The translations under genes and the position numbers were made by a program. A DNA stretch of 64,000 nt from Mycolicibacterium fortuitum subsp. fortuitum (lineage in GTDB: Bacteria; Actinomycetota; Actinomycetes; Mycobacteriales; Mycobacteriaceae), in the NCBI RefSeq assembly GCF_022179545.1, contig NZ_AP025518.1:5952001-6016000 (forward strand). The letters are read 5' to 3'. Shown here in pieces: positions 27,240-37,840 of the stretch. Within the stretch, counting starts at the first letter, position 1. Each line of letters opens with the position of its first letter. The notes beneath the pieces are model-generated. The model was not told where the DNA came from. It worked only from the letters and a program-made list of their open reading frames with translations, and made no database searches.

Positions 27240-28121
27240 GTGAGCCCAACCCCGGCCGGACGGTTCGCGCCGAGCCCGTCGGCCGACCTGCACATCGGCA
27301 ACCTGCGCACCGCGGTGCTGGCGTGGTTGTTCGCCCGGTCCACCGGGCGGCGGTTCCTGCTGCGGGTCGAAGACCTCGATGACCGCACCTTCGCTGAGAT
27401 CGGGCACCGCCAGGTCGAGGACTTGGCGGTGATCGGGCTGACCTGGGACGAGCCCGTGCAATGGCAGACGGACCACCAGGACCGGTATGACACGGTGATC
27501 GGCGAGCTGTCCGAGCGTGGCCTGCTGTACGAATGCTATTGCAGCAGAAGAGATATCGCTCAGGCACCGCGAGCCCCGCACGCGCCGGAAGGCGCCTATC
27601 CGGGCACCTGCCGCGACCTCACCGAGACAGAGCGCGCCGAGCGGCGCGCCGAGACCGGGCGCCCGCCCGCGCTGCGGCTGCGCACCGACACCTTCGTCGG
27701 TACCGTCACCGACCTCCTGCACGGCAGCTACACGGGGATCATCGACGACTTCGTGGTGCGTCGCGGCGACGGAGTCCCCGCCTACAACCTGGCCGTCGTG
27801 GTCGACGACGCCGCTGGTGGCATCGACCAGGTGGTGCGGGGCGATGACCTGCTGAGCTCCTCGCCGCGCCAGGCCTACCTGGCCCGGTTGCTCGGCTACC
27901 CGGAACCGACCTACGCCCACGTCCCGCTGGTGCTCAACGAAGACGGTGCCCGGCTGGCCAAACGCGACGGCGCGGTCACCCTGGCCGAAATCGGTGTCGA
28001 ACGGGCGCTGGAACAGATCAGCGCATCGCTGGGATGGCCGCCGCTGGACCTTGACGGCATGCTGGACCGGTTCGACCCGTCCGCATTGCCACGGCATCCG
28101 TGGGTATATCTGCCGGGCTGA
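27240..28121 (+). CDS. gluQ: Glutamyl-queuosine tRNA(Asp) synthetase
   Basis: A 293-residue truncated GluRS paralogue that activates glutamate and attaches it to the queuosine base at position 34 of tRNA-Asp. The catalytic core is complete: [13 protein letters not shown] (HIGH-equivalent at 18-21), zinc ligands C99, C101, Y120 and C124 (matching the C-x-C-x-Y-x3-C pattern of GluQRS) and the KMSKS-equivalent [12 protein letters not shown]. The anticodon-binding domain of GluRS is missing, as expected. The start is GTG. Its substrate requires queuosine, so the tgt gene about 6 kb away is functionally relevant. Confidence 0.92.
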   Translation: MSPTPAGRFAPSPSADLHIGNLRTAVLAWLFARSTGRRFLLRVEDLDDRTFAEIGHRQVEDLAVIGLTWDEPVQWQTDHQDRYDTVIGELSERGLLYECYCSRRDIAQAPRAPHAPEGAYPGTCRDLTETERAERRAETGRPPALRLRTDTFVGTVTDLLHGSYTGIIDDFVVRRGDGVPAYNLAVVVDDAAGGIDQVVRGDDLLSSSPRQAYLARLLGYPEPTYAHVPLVLNEDGARLAKRDGAVTLAEIGVERALEQISASLGWPPLDLDGMLDRFDPSALPRHPWVYLPG

Positions 28122-28165
28122 GCAGAAGCCTGCCGAATACCGCCTACCCCTGTTAGCGTCCGGCC

Positions 28166-29635
28166 GTGCGCTCCCGACGAATTCCACTGCTGGGACTCCT
28201 GCTGACCGTCGCCGTGATGCTGGCCGCCTGCGGAGGGAAGGCGGTCGACACCGACGAACCACTGAAATCGGCCGGTGTGCTGCGGGTCGGCACCGAAGGT
28301 GTGTACTCACCGTTCAGCTACCACGACACCGCCACCAACCAACTCGTCGGCTATGACGTCGACGTCGCCCGCGCGGTCGGCGACAAGCTCGGCGTGAGAG
28401 TGGAATTCGTCGAGACACCGTGGGATTCGATCTTCGCCGCGCTGGAGGCCAACCGGTTCGACGTGGTGGCCAACGAGGTTACGATCACGCCGGAACGGCA
28501 GGCCAAATACGATCTGTCCCAGCCGTACTCGATCGGCGAGGGCGTCATCGTCACCCGCGCGTCCGACAACTCGATCAAGACCCTTGCCGACCTCAAGGGC
28601 AAGGTCGCCGCCGAGAACGCCACCAGCAACTGGTCGGAGATCGCCCGCAAGGCCGGGGCCCGCGTGGAGGCGGTCGAGGGGTTCACCCAAGCGATCAAGC
28701 TCCTCAACCAGGGCCGGGTCGACGTCGTTGTCAATGACAGCATCGCCGTCTACGCGTATCTGGCCGAAACCAACGACAACTCGGTGAAGATCGCCGGCAC
28801 CGTGGGCGAAAAGAGCGAGCAGGGCTTCGCCGCCCGCAAGGACAGCGGCCTGCTGCCCGAACTCAACACCGCGCTCGACGAGTTGCGGGCCGACGGCACG
28901 CTGGCGGCCATCTCGCAGCGCTACCTCAAGGCCAACGCGTCCGGGGCGCCCGAAGGCGGCGCGCCGGCACCACGTTCCACCTGGAAGCTGATCGCCGGCA
29001 ACCTGTGGCCGCTGGCCAGAGCGGCGCTGACGATGACCATTCCGCTGACCGTCATCAGCTTCGCCATCGGCCTGGTGATCGCGCTGGCCGTGGCACTGGC
29101 CCGGCTGTCGTCGAACCTCGTGCTGAGCAACCTCGCGCGCTTCTACATCTCGATCATCCGCGGTACGCCGCTGTTGGTGCAGTTGTTCATCGTGTTCTTC
29201 GCACTGCCGGAGTTCGGCGTGAAGATCGACCCGTTCCCGGCGGCGGTGATCGCGTTCAGCCTCAACGTCGGCGGCTATGCGGCCGAGATCATCCGCTCGG
29301 CGATCCAGAGCATCCCGAAGGGTCAGTGGGAGGCCGCCGAGACGATCGGGCTGAACTACACCGGAACCCTGCGCCGCATCATCCTGCCCCAGGCCGCCCG
29401 GGTCGCGGTACCGCCGCTGTCGAACACTTTGATCTCACTGGTCAAAGACACCTCACTGGCGTCGACGATATTGGTGACCGAACTGCTGCGGCAGGCCCAG
29501 ATCATCGCGGCGCCCACGTTCGAGTTCTTCGCGCTGTACGGCACCGCTGCGATCTACTACTGGGTGATCTGCCTGGTGCTGTCGTTCGGCCAGAGTCGCC
29601 TGGAACGCCGACTGGAAAGGCACGTTGCCCGATGA
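28166..29635 (+). CDS. Amino acid ABC transporter, fused substrate-binding protein and permease
   Basis: A 489-residue fusion. Residues 1-21 are a lipoprotein signal (MLAAC, Cys22). About 35-260 form a polar-amino-acid binding domain (SBP_bac_3: GVLRVGTEGVYSPFSYHD, then VGYDVDVARAV). About 280-485 form a HisMQ-type permease with five hydrophobic segments and the EAA loop (WEAAETIGLNYTGTLRRIILPQAARVAVP). The binding domain is thus tethered to the outer face of its own channel. The start is GTG. Its stop overlaps the ATPase start (ATGA). The substrate is probably a polar or acidic amino acid, unproven. Confidence 0.92.
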   Translation: MRSRRIPLLGLLLTVAVMLAACGGKAVDTDEPLKSAGVLRVGTEGVYSPFSYHDTATNQLVGYDVDVARAVGDKLGVRVEFVETPWDSIFAALEANRFDVVANEVTITPERQAKYDLSQPYSIGEGVIVTRASDNSIKTLADLKGKVAAENATSNWSEIARKAGARVEAVEGFTQAIKLLNQGRVDVVVNDSIAVYAYLAETNDNSVKIAGTVGEKSEQGFAARKDSGLLPELNTALDELRADGTLAAISQRYLKANASGAPEGGAPAPRSTWKLIAGNLWPLARAALTMTIPLTVISFAIGLVIALAVALARLSSNLVLSNLARFYISIIRGTPLLVQLFIVFFALPEFGVKIDPFPAAVIAFSLNVGGYAAEIIRSAIQSIPKGQWEAAETIGLNYTGTLRRIILPQAARVAVPPLSNTLISLVKDTSLASTILVTELLRQAQIIAAPTFEFFALYGTAAIYYWVICLVLSFGQSRLERRLERHVAR

Positions 29636-30396
29636 CCACAGAACGCGAAGACCGGATCGTCGCCACCGACGTGCACAAGGCATTCGGCGACTTCCAGGTG
29701 CTCAAGGGCGTGTCCTTCACCGTGCCGCGCGGCACCGCGACCACCGTCATCGGCCCGTCCGGTTCCGGCAAGACCACGCTGTTGCGCACGCTGAACGCGC
29801 TCGACGTCGCGGACTCCGGGGTGATCCGCGTCGGCGACACGGAGCTTGATTTCTCCAAGCCGGTCCCCAAGGACCAACTGCGCCGCTACCGGGCGCAGAG
29901 CGGTTTTGTGTTCCAGTCCCACAACCTGTTTCCGCACAAGACGGTCCTTCAGAACGTCACCGAAGGTCCGCTGGTGGTGCAGAGGCGCCCGCGTGAGGAG
30001 GTGCTGGCCGACGCCGCCGAACTGTTGGGGCAGGTCGGGCTTTCCGACCAGCAGGACAAATACCCATACCAGCTCTCGGGCGGTCAGCAGCAGCGCGTCG
30101 GCATCGCGCGGGCGCTGGCGCTGAAACCCAAAGTGGTGCTGTTCGACGAGCCGACCTCGGCGCTGGACCCGGAACTGGTGGGCGAAGTGCTCGCGGTGAT
30201 CCGCGATTTGGCCGTCGAAGGCTGGACGCTGGTGATCGTCACGCACGAAATCCAGTTCGCCCGACAGGTTTCCGATCAAGTGCTGTTCACCGACCGCGGG
30301 GTGATCTTGGAGCAGGGGCCACCCGCGGCGGTGATCGGCGACCCGAAAGAAGAGCGCACCCGCCAGTTCCTGCAGCGGATCCTCAACCCGCTGTAG
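29632..30396 (+). CDS. Amino acid ABC transporter ATP-binding protein
   Basis: A 254-residue ATPase partner of the fused binding protein/permease, translationally coupled by an ATGA overlap. Walker A is GPSGSGKTT (41-49), the Q loop is FVFQSHNLFPHKT, the signature is LSGGQQQR, Walker B is VVLFDEPTSALDP, and the switch His is in VTHEIQFAR. It is typical of the GlnQ/HisP (PAAT) family. Its 3' end overlaps that of the convergent aldehyde dehydrogenase gene by 14 bases. Confidence 0.95.
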   Translation: MTTEREDRIVATDVHKAFGDFQVLKGVSFTVPRGTATTVIGPSGSGKTTLLRTLNALDVADSGVIRVGDTELDFSKPVPKDQLRRYRAQSGFVFQSHNLFPHKTVLQNVTEGPLVVQRRPREEVLADAAELLGQVGLSDQQDKYPYQLSGGQQQRVGIARALALKPKVVLFDEPTSALDPELVGEVLAVIRDLAVEGWTLVIVTHEIQFARQVSDQVLFTDRGVILEQGPPAAVIGDPKEERTRQFLQRILNPL

Positions 30397-31753
30397 CCGG
30401 GAGCGGCGCCAGGTGCACCACCTTCACCGCCGTCATCTCATCGAGCAGCTCGGGTCCGAACCCGAAGCCGCTGCCGCTGGCCCGGCGGGGCTGCGACGCA
30501 CCGCCGGGTGCGCCGCCGAACACGTCGTTGATCTTGACCGTCCCCACGGGAAGTGCGCGCCACGCCTCCTGGGCGTGGGCCATGTCGGGTGTCAGCACAG
30601 TGGCCGCCAACCCGTAGCGGTCGTCGGCGGCCTCGGCCAGCGCGGTGTCGAAATCGGCCACGATGCGGATCGGGGCGACCGGCCCGAAGGTCTCCTCGCA
30701 GAACACGTCCATGTCCGGTGTGCAATCAGTCAAAACCGTTGGTGGATAAGACGTGCCGGGCCCGGTATCCGGTTCGCCGCCGATCAGCACCCGCGCCCCG
30801 CGTTTGACGGCGTCCGTCACGTGTTGGTGCACCTGGGCTCGTTGCCGCTCGTCGACGACGGGTCCGATCCGGTCGGCCCAGGTGCGCGCCTCCTCCACCA
30901 GGGCCTGGCTGAAGTCGTCAGCCACTGACGCCACCGCGTAAATGCGCTCGACCGAGACACAGATCTGGCCGGCATTGGCGAACGCACCCAGCGCGGCTTG
31001 CTGGGCTGCCCACACCGGATCTGTTCCCGCATCGACGATGAGCGCATCGTTGCCGCCGTTCTCCAGCAGTGCCTTGGCGCCCCGCTGGGCACATGCCTCG
31101 GCGATGGCCCGTCCGGTCACGCTGCTACCTACGTGTGCCACGACATCGATGTTCTCGTCACCGGCCAGGCGAGCCCCGACGGTGCCGTCACCGTCGACGA
31201 TTTCCAGCACACCGTCGGGCAGGTGTTCGGCCAGCAACTCCGCAAATCTCCGGCCGGTTCGCGGGCAGCGCTCGCTCGGCTTGTGCACGACGGTGTTGCC
31301 GGTCACCAGGGCGGCACCGAGCAATCCGGCGGCGACCGCGACCGGGTCGTTCCACGGCGTCAGCACAGCCACCACGCCGCAGGGTTCGGGAATCATGAGA
31401 TCGGTCGCCGACCAGTTGCCCTGCAGGGTCCGGCCACCGTGCAGCGGCCCGAGTTCGGCGTACTGGGTGAGGGTTCCGACACCCGCCTCCACACCACCGA
31501 TGGCGTCCTGACGTAACTTGCCGGTCTCACGTACGTTGAGCTCGGCGAGCTCTTCGGCTGCCGCACTCACCGCCTCGGCGGCCGCGCGCAGCGTCGAGGC
31601 CCGTTCCGCCGCCGGCATTCGGGACCAACTCTTCGCCGCGGCGCGGGCGCGCTCGATCGCCGCAGCGCATTCCGTGGCTCCGGCGATGGGCACGCGAGCG
31701 ACCAGGTCACCGGTGCGTGGGTTGTGAATCGTCAGTTCAGCTGTCGAAGGCAC
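30383..31753 (-). CDS. NAD(P)-dependent aldehyde dehydrogenase
   Basis: A 456-residue aldehyde dehydrogenase oxidising an aldehyde to the carboxylate. The catalytic Cys is C265 (ANAGQICVSVER), the general base is E231 (ALLENGGNDA), and N135 (TPWNDPV) lies in the oxyanion pocket; the cofactor-binding GNTVVHKPSE and the EETFGPVAPI block are present. The closest general class is succinate-semialdehyde/benzaldehyde dehydrogenase-like; the substrate cannot be fixed. It lies downstream of the CoA-transferase gene on the same strand but is separated from it by 124 bases with a hairpin. Confidence 0.9.
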   Translation of the reverse strand: MPSTAELTIHNPRTGDLVARVPIAGATECAAAIERARAAAKSWSRMPAAERASTLRAAAEAVSAAAEELAELNVRETGKLRQDAIGGVEAGVGTLTQYAELGPLHGGRTLQGNWSATDLMIPEPCGVVAVLTPWNDPVAVAAGLLGAALVTGNTVVHKPSERCPRTGRRFAELLAEHLPDGVLEIVDGDGTVGARLAGDENIDVVAHVGSSVTGRAIAEACAQRGAKALLENGGNDALIVDAGTDPVWAAQQAALGAFANAGQICVSVERIYAVASVADDFSQALVEEARTWADRIGPVVDERQRAQVHQHVTDAVKRGARVLIGGEPDTGPGTSYPPTVLTDCTPDMDVFCEETFGPVAPIRIVADFDTALAEAADDRYGLAATVLTPDMAHAQEAWRALPVGTVKINDVFGGAPGGASQPRRASGSGFGFGPELLDEMTAVKVVHLAPLPATAG

Positions 31754-31808
31754 ATCTCCGGGTACCCCGCCGGCGCGCGCCTACACCAGCAGTAGGTTGA
31801 CGGCCCCT

Positions 31809-31846
31809 CGACGAGCGACCGCAGGTGGGTCAGCACCTCCTCGTCG
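31809..31846 (-). terminator. Hairpin downstream of the CoA-transferase gene
   Basis: CGACGAG (31809-31815) pairs with CTCGTCG (31840-31846), and inside it AGGTG (31823-31827) pairs with CACCT (31834-31838). It lies between the CoA-transferase stop and the aldehyde dehydrogenase start, both on the minus strand. There is no T run, so efficiency is uncertain. Confidence 0.35.
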
Positions 31847-31877
31847 CCGCAAGTTGTGTGTCCTGGGCGCGTGGGCG

Positions 31878-33191
31878 TTATCGGACCGGCGAGCGTCCCC
31901 CCGAAGCTCGCTGCGCGGCCGCCTGCAGCGCATCCCGGAACTGTGGATGCGCGATCGCAGCCAGCGCCTCGCCGCGTTCACGGACTGTCCGGCCCTCCAA
32001 CTCGGCGGCACCGTACTCGGTGACGATCACGTCGACCTGATGCCGTGGTGTCGTGATCACGGCGCCGGGCCCGAACCATGGCACGATCCGCGACTGGAGC
32101 ACCCCGTCCTTCTCGAAGGTGGAGGGCAGGCAGATCAAGGAGCGGTCCGACAGCTCAAGACCGGCACCGGCCACGAAATCCTCGGCACCGCCGATTCCGC
32201 TGAACTGGTCCCCCGCGATGGAGTCGGCGACCACCTGACCGTGGACATCCACCCCGAGCGCGCCGTTGATGGTGACCATGTCGTTGTTGGCGCCGATCAC
32301 CTCCGGCGCGTTCACGATCTCCACCGGGAGGAACGCGACCTCGGAGTTCGCGTCCAGCCACTCATAGAGTTCGGTCGAGCCGAACGCGAAGGTGGTCACA
32401 CTCACGCCGTCGTACAGGCCTTTGCCGACATTGGTGACCTTTCCGGCCCGGTGCAATTGCATGCACCCATCGGTGAACATCTCGCTGTGCAGCCCGTAAT
32501 CTCCCCCGCTCCCCTCGGCGAGCAGCGCCGCGATCTGGCTGGGGATGGAGCCGATGCCGGTCTGCAGCGTCGCACCGGGCGGGATGTACTCCACAGCGTG
32601 CGCCGCGATCGCCCTGTCGACCTCCGTCGGAGACGCCGAGGGCAGTGCCAGCGGTGCATCGGTCGAGTGCACGAGGACGTCGATCTCATCGACGTGCAGC
32701 GCATGGCGATATCCGCCGAGGCCGAACGTTCGCGGATAGGCGTCGGACGCCTCGACGATCAACAACCGCCGCGGATCGGCCGCCGCACGGCGCAATTCAC
32801 CGACCGTCGCACCCGCGTGCAGCGACAAGGAACACCAGCCGTCCTCGTCGGGTGCCGCCGCCACGGTCGTCATCACACGCGGCGCCTGACGCTCGAGCAG
32901 CGGCGCGAACCGCCGGAAATCCGCGGGCGCGAACTCCACGTCGGCACCCGCATCCCGCAATATCCGTTCGAAGGGGCCGAAGAAGCCGGACAGGTAACGC
33001 ACTCCCGGCCGGGAGAACAGTTCGGTCCCGACTCCGAGCAGCGCGCCGTAGACACGCAGATCCGTCCAATCCGTGCGCTCCCCGAGCGCTCGGAGCAACG
33101 CCGGCGACTGACCGGGCCCCAGCGGGATCCCGAGTGTGTCGGAGGGCGAAAGGCGCCTGGCGGCCTGTTCGGCGGTGAGCTCTTCCGGCAT
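31878..33191 (-). CDS. Acetyl-CoA hydrolase/transferase family protein
   Basis: A 437-residue CoA transferase of the Cat1/4-hydroxybutyrate CoA-transferase type, moving CoA between acyl-CoA and a free carboxylate. The family glutamate that forms the CoA thioester is seen as E237 in DYGLHSEMFTDG. The preceding block LQTGIGSIPSQIAALL and the following FAFGSTELYEWLD, then NGALGVDVHGQV, are typical. The ATG at 33191 is chosen; a 12-codon extension has no better ribosome site. It is divergent from the MFS gene, and the nearby aldehyde dehydrogenase might act in the same route (for example short-chain dicarboxylates), which is speculative. Confidence 0.87.
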   Translation of the reverse strand: MPEELTAEQAARRLSPSDTLGIPLGPGQSPALLRALGERTDWTDLRVYGALLGVGTELFSRPGVRYLSGFFGPFERILRDAGADVEFAPADFRRFAPLLERQAPRVMTTVAAAPDEDGWCSLSLHAGATVGELRRAAADPRRLLIVEASDAYPRTFGLGGYRHALHVDEIDVLVHSTDAPLALPSASPTEVDRAIAAHAVEYIPPGATLQTGIGSIPSQIAALLAEGSGGDYGLHSEMFTDGCMQLHRAGKVTNVGKGLYDGVSVTTFAFGSTELYEWLDANSEVAFLPVEIVNAPEVIGANNDMVTINGALGVDVHGQVVADSIAGDQFSGIGGAEDFVAGAGLELSDRSLICLPSTFEKDGVLQSRIVPWFGPGAVITTPRHQVDVIVTEYGAAELEGRTVRERGEALAAIAHPQFRDALQAAAQRASGGRSPVR

Positions 33192-33277
33192 GGCGTCACT
33201 CTTCCACACTGCGGGGCGACACCGCATGGTCCGATTCCCGCCAGCACCCCGCCACCCGAACTCATAGCGTCTCCGGC

Positions 33278-35694
<2,417 letters not shown>

Positions 35695-35751
35695 TCAACC
35701 GGATGCGCGTCCGATTTCCGTCACGGGGGCGGACGCGGCCATACTGCGGAC

Positions 35752-36201
35752 GTGAATTTGGTCAAGAGCCGCTCAATCGTCATTGCCACCGGATGTGCTG
35801 TGTTTCTGGCCGCGGTCGCCGGATGCTCCTCGCAGGATTCAGATTCTCCCGCAAAGACCGGCCAGGGCCGGGTCACCTTCGGCCCCAACGACGCCGGTCC
35901 CGTCACCAGCGTCGATTGCGAAAGTAAGGACGGTCTGACCACGATCGGCATCAAGGGCAAGATGCCTGCCTCGGTGGTACTGACCGACGGGGCGGCCCCC
36001 GAGGTCCAGTCGGTGAACATCGGCGACGTGAACGGCGAGGGAGCATCGCTGACCTACCTCGCCGGACTGTCGAGCGTGCCGGTCGTGGCCGCCCGCGACG
36101 GCAAGGGCTACACGATCACCGGCACCGGCATGGGCATCGATCCCAACGAGCCGGGCACGCCTGTGGACATGCCGTTCGACATCGCCGTCACCTGCCCCTG
36201 A
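35752..36201 (+). CDS. LpqH-family lipoprotein (paralogue)
   Basis: A 149-residue lipoprotein with a type II signal and lipobox AAVAGC (Cys25). The rest is a single LpqH/19-kDa-antigen-type domain ending in VTCP, with the paired cysteines (DCESK and TCP) and VLTDGAAPEVQSVNIGDVNG, which mirrors LpqH. It is shorter than LpqH and lacks its Thr/Ala-rich glycosylation-type linker. The start is GTG. Its stop lies 14 bases inside the 3' end of the convergent haloalkane dehalogenase gene. Attached to the outside of the membrane; function unknown. Confidence 0.85.
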   Translation: MNLVKSRSIVIATGCAVFLAAVAGCSSQDSDSPAKTGQGRVTFGPNDAGPVTSVDCESKDGLTTIGIKGKMPASVVLTDGAAPEVQSVNIGDVNGEGASLTYLAGLSSVPVVAARDGKGYTITGTGMGIDPNEPGTPVDMPFDIAVTCP

Positions 36202-37096
36202 GGAAGGTGACGATCGCGCCGGCGAGCTCCTCGCCGGCGTCCTCCTGCAGGAAATGACCGGCGTTCGCGATCACCGGATGCTCGATGCCCTGTGCCCCGC
36301 GCATGTCCCGCCGGAAGATGGGCGCCATGCCCCCGGTGATCGGATCGCTGTCGCTGAACGCCACCAGCATCGGAGTTTCGCTGGCCGCCAACACCTTCCA
36401 GGCCGACCGGTTGGCCGCCGAAGCCGGGTCCTCGGGTGTGGTGGGCACCAGACCGGGCATCGCGCGAGGACCCGCGCAGAAGGTGTCGTCGGGGAACGGC
36501 GCGTCGTAAGCCGCCCGGACCTCTCCGCTGACCGGGCGGCGGCATCCGGCCTCGACGAATCTGCCGACGTCGAGCGTCGGCAGATTCTGGATGGCCGTAC
36601 GGAACTGCCACCAGATCTCCGGCATGGGGATGTCACCGCTGGGCAGTCCGGTGTTGGCGACGACGATGTTGGCGAACCGGTCGGGATTCTCGGCGGCCAA
36701 CCGCAGTCCGATCAGTCCACCCCAGTCCTGGCCGACCAGGGTTACCCGCCGCAGGTCCAGGACGTCACAGACCAGATTGCGCATCCATTCCACGTGCCGC
36801 GCATAGGTGTGGTCCTCGATGCGGGTGGGTTTGTCCGAACGCCCGAAGCCGACCAGGTCCGGACAGACCACCCGATGACCCGCGGCCGTCAGGATCGGGA
36901 TCATGCGGCGGTAGAGAAACGACCACGATGGTTCCCCATGCAACAACAGCACCGGGTCGGCCTCCGGTGGACCGGCCTGCACCCACGCCATCCGCACAGT
37001 GCCGCCCTCGGTGTCATCGATATCGGAATACGCTGGCAGATAAGCAAACTCAGGCAGGTCACGGAACCGGTCGTCTGGTGTGCGCAACGTCTGCAT
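36188..37096 (-). CDS. Haloalkane dehalogenase (HLD-I type)
   Basis: A 302-residue alpha/beta hydrolase that displaces halide from haloalkanes through an alkyl-enzyme ester. Nucleophile D124 with halide-binding W125 is in VGQDWGG; HGEPSWSFLYR (53-63) carries the oxyanion region; the acid is D249 or D251 in SDSDPITGG; the base is H281 in NAGHFLQED. This order, with the acid after strand 7, is that of subfamily I (DhlA/DmbB-like). Annotation as dehalogenase is well supported, but the natural substrate is unknown. It lies between two LpqH-type lipoprotein genes. Confidence 0.88.
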   Translation of the reverse strand: MQTLRTPDDRFRDLPEFAYLPAYSDIDDTEGGTVRMAWVQAGPPEADPVLLLHGEPSWSFLYRRMIPILTAAGHRVVCPDLVGFGRSDKPTRIEDHTYARHVEWMRNLVCDVLDLRRVTLVGQDWGGLIGLRLAAENPDRFANIVVANTGLPSGDIPMPEIWWQFRTAIQNLPTLDVGRFVEAGCRRPVSGEVRAAYDAPFPDDTFCAGPRAMPGLVPTTPEDPASAANRSAWKVLAASETPMLVAFSDSDPITGGMAPIFRRDMRGAQGIEHPVIANAGHFLQEDAGEELAGAIVTFLRGR

Positions 37097-37234
37097 GAAC
37101 TCGAACTTACGACTGGCCGGCGGCCGCGGTGAACAATTCGTCCAATCGCATGCCTGCGACCTGCGGGAACCCCAATACTTCTGCCTGACAGCCCGCCACC
37201 GGAGTTGGGCTGCACAACCGTGAGGAGAGCAGTG

Positions 37235-37735
37235 GTGAAGCGTGAGTTCCTGGTAGCCGTCGGCGGCGCCGCGATCGTCATCGCCGGCCTGTCCGGCTGT
37301 TCGTCGAGTGACAAGAAGGACACCTCAAGCGAGACGAAGGCCACCCCAACGGCGTCGGCAACGGCTTCGGTCGAGGCCGGCGACGCCAAGGCGACCACGG
37401 GTGCGGGTACCGCCCGGGTCAGCATCGACGGCAAGGACCACAAGGTCGAGGGCACGGTTGTGTGTGCCACGGTCGCAGGCAATGTCAGCCTGACCGTCGG
37501 GCAGGGCATGAGCGCGGTCACCGCCACCGTCAGCGAGGGTGACCAGCCGTCGGTGACAGCCGTCGGACTCGGCAACATCGACGGGGTCACCCTCGGCTAC
37601 ACCCCCGGCATGCCCGGCGGCAGCGCAGAGGCCACCAAGGATGGCAACAAATACACGATCAAGGGCGACGCGACCGGTATGGACGGGATGAACCAGGTGA
37701 CCAAACCTTTCGAACTCGAAGTCGCCTGCCCTTAA
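37235..37735 (+). CDS. lpqH: Lipoprotein LpqH (19-kDa antigen homologue)
   Basis: A 166-residue surface lipoprotein, a TLR2 agonist in M. tuberculosis. The signal peptide ends at the lipobox GLSGC (Cys22), followed by a Ser/Thr/Ala-rich linker (about 25-60) resembling the glycosylated region. The LpqH domain follows with DGKDHKVEGTVVCATVAGNV, VTAVGLGNIDGVTLGYTPG and a VACP end. The GTG at 37235 is chosen because GAGGAG precedes it by seven bases and gives the family N-terminus VKR. It is followed by a strong hairpin terminator. In M. tuberculosis lpqH adjoins the alkylsulfatase gene; here it is about 25 kb away. Confidence 0.9.
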   Translation: MKREFLVAVGGAAIVIAGLSGCSSSDKKDTSSETKATPTASATASVEAGDAKATTGAGTARVSIDGKDHKVEGTVVCATVAGNVSLTVGQGMSAVTATVSEGDQPSVTAVGLGNIDGVTLGYTPGMPGGSAEATKDGNKYTIKGDATGMDGMNQVTKPFELEVACP

Positions 37736-37768
37736 CGAAACCACTCACATCTAGCAAAGCTCTGGCAT

Positions 37769-37801
37769 AGTGTGGGCCCGGACTGACCCCGGGCCCACAC
37801 T
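37769..37801 (+). terminator. Perfect hairpin after lpqH
   Basis: A 13-base perfect stem, AGTGTGGGCCCGG (37769-37781) with CCGGGCCCACACT (37789-37801), and a 7-base loop, 34 bases after the lpqH stop. It is followed by a moderately T-rich stretch. It probably terminates lpqH before the next gene. Confidence 0.7.
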
Positions 37802-37840
37802 CCGTTCTCAGTCGTTTTGAATCACGACCGGAGGTGCACC

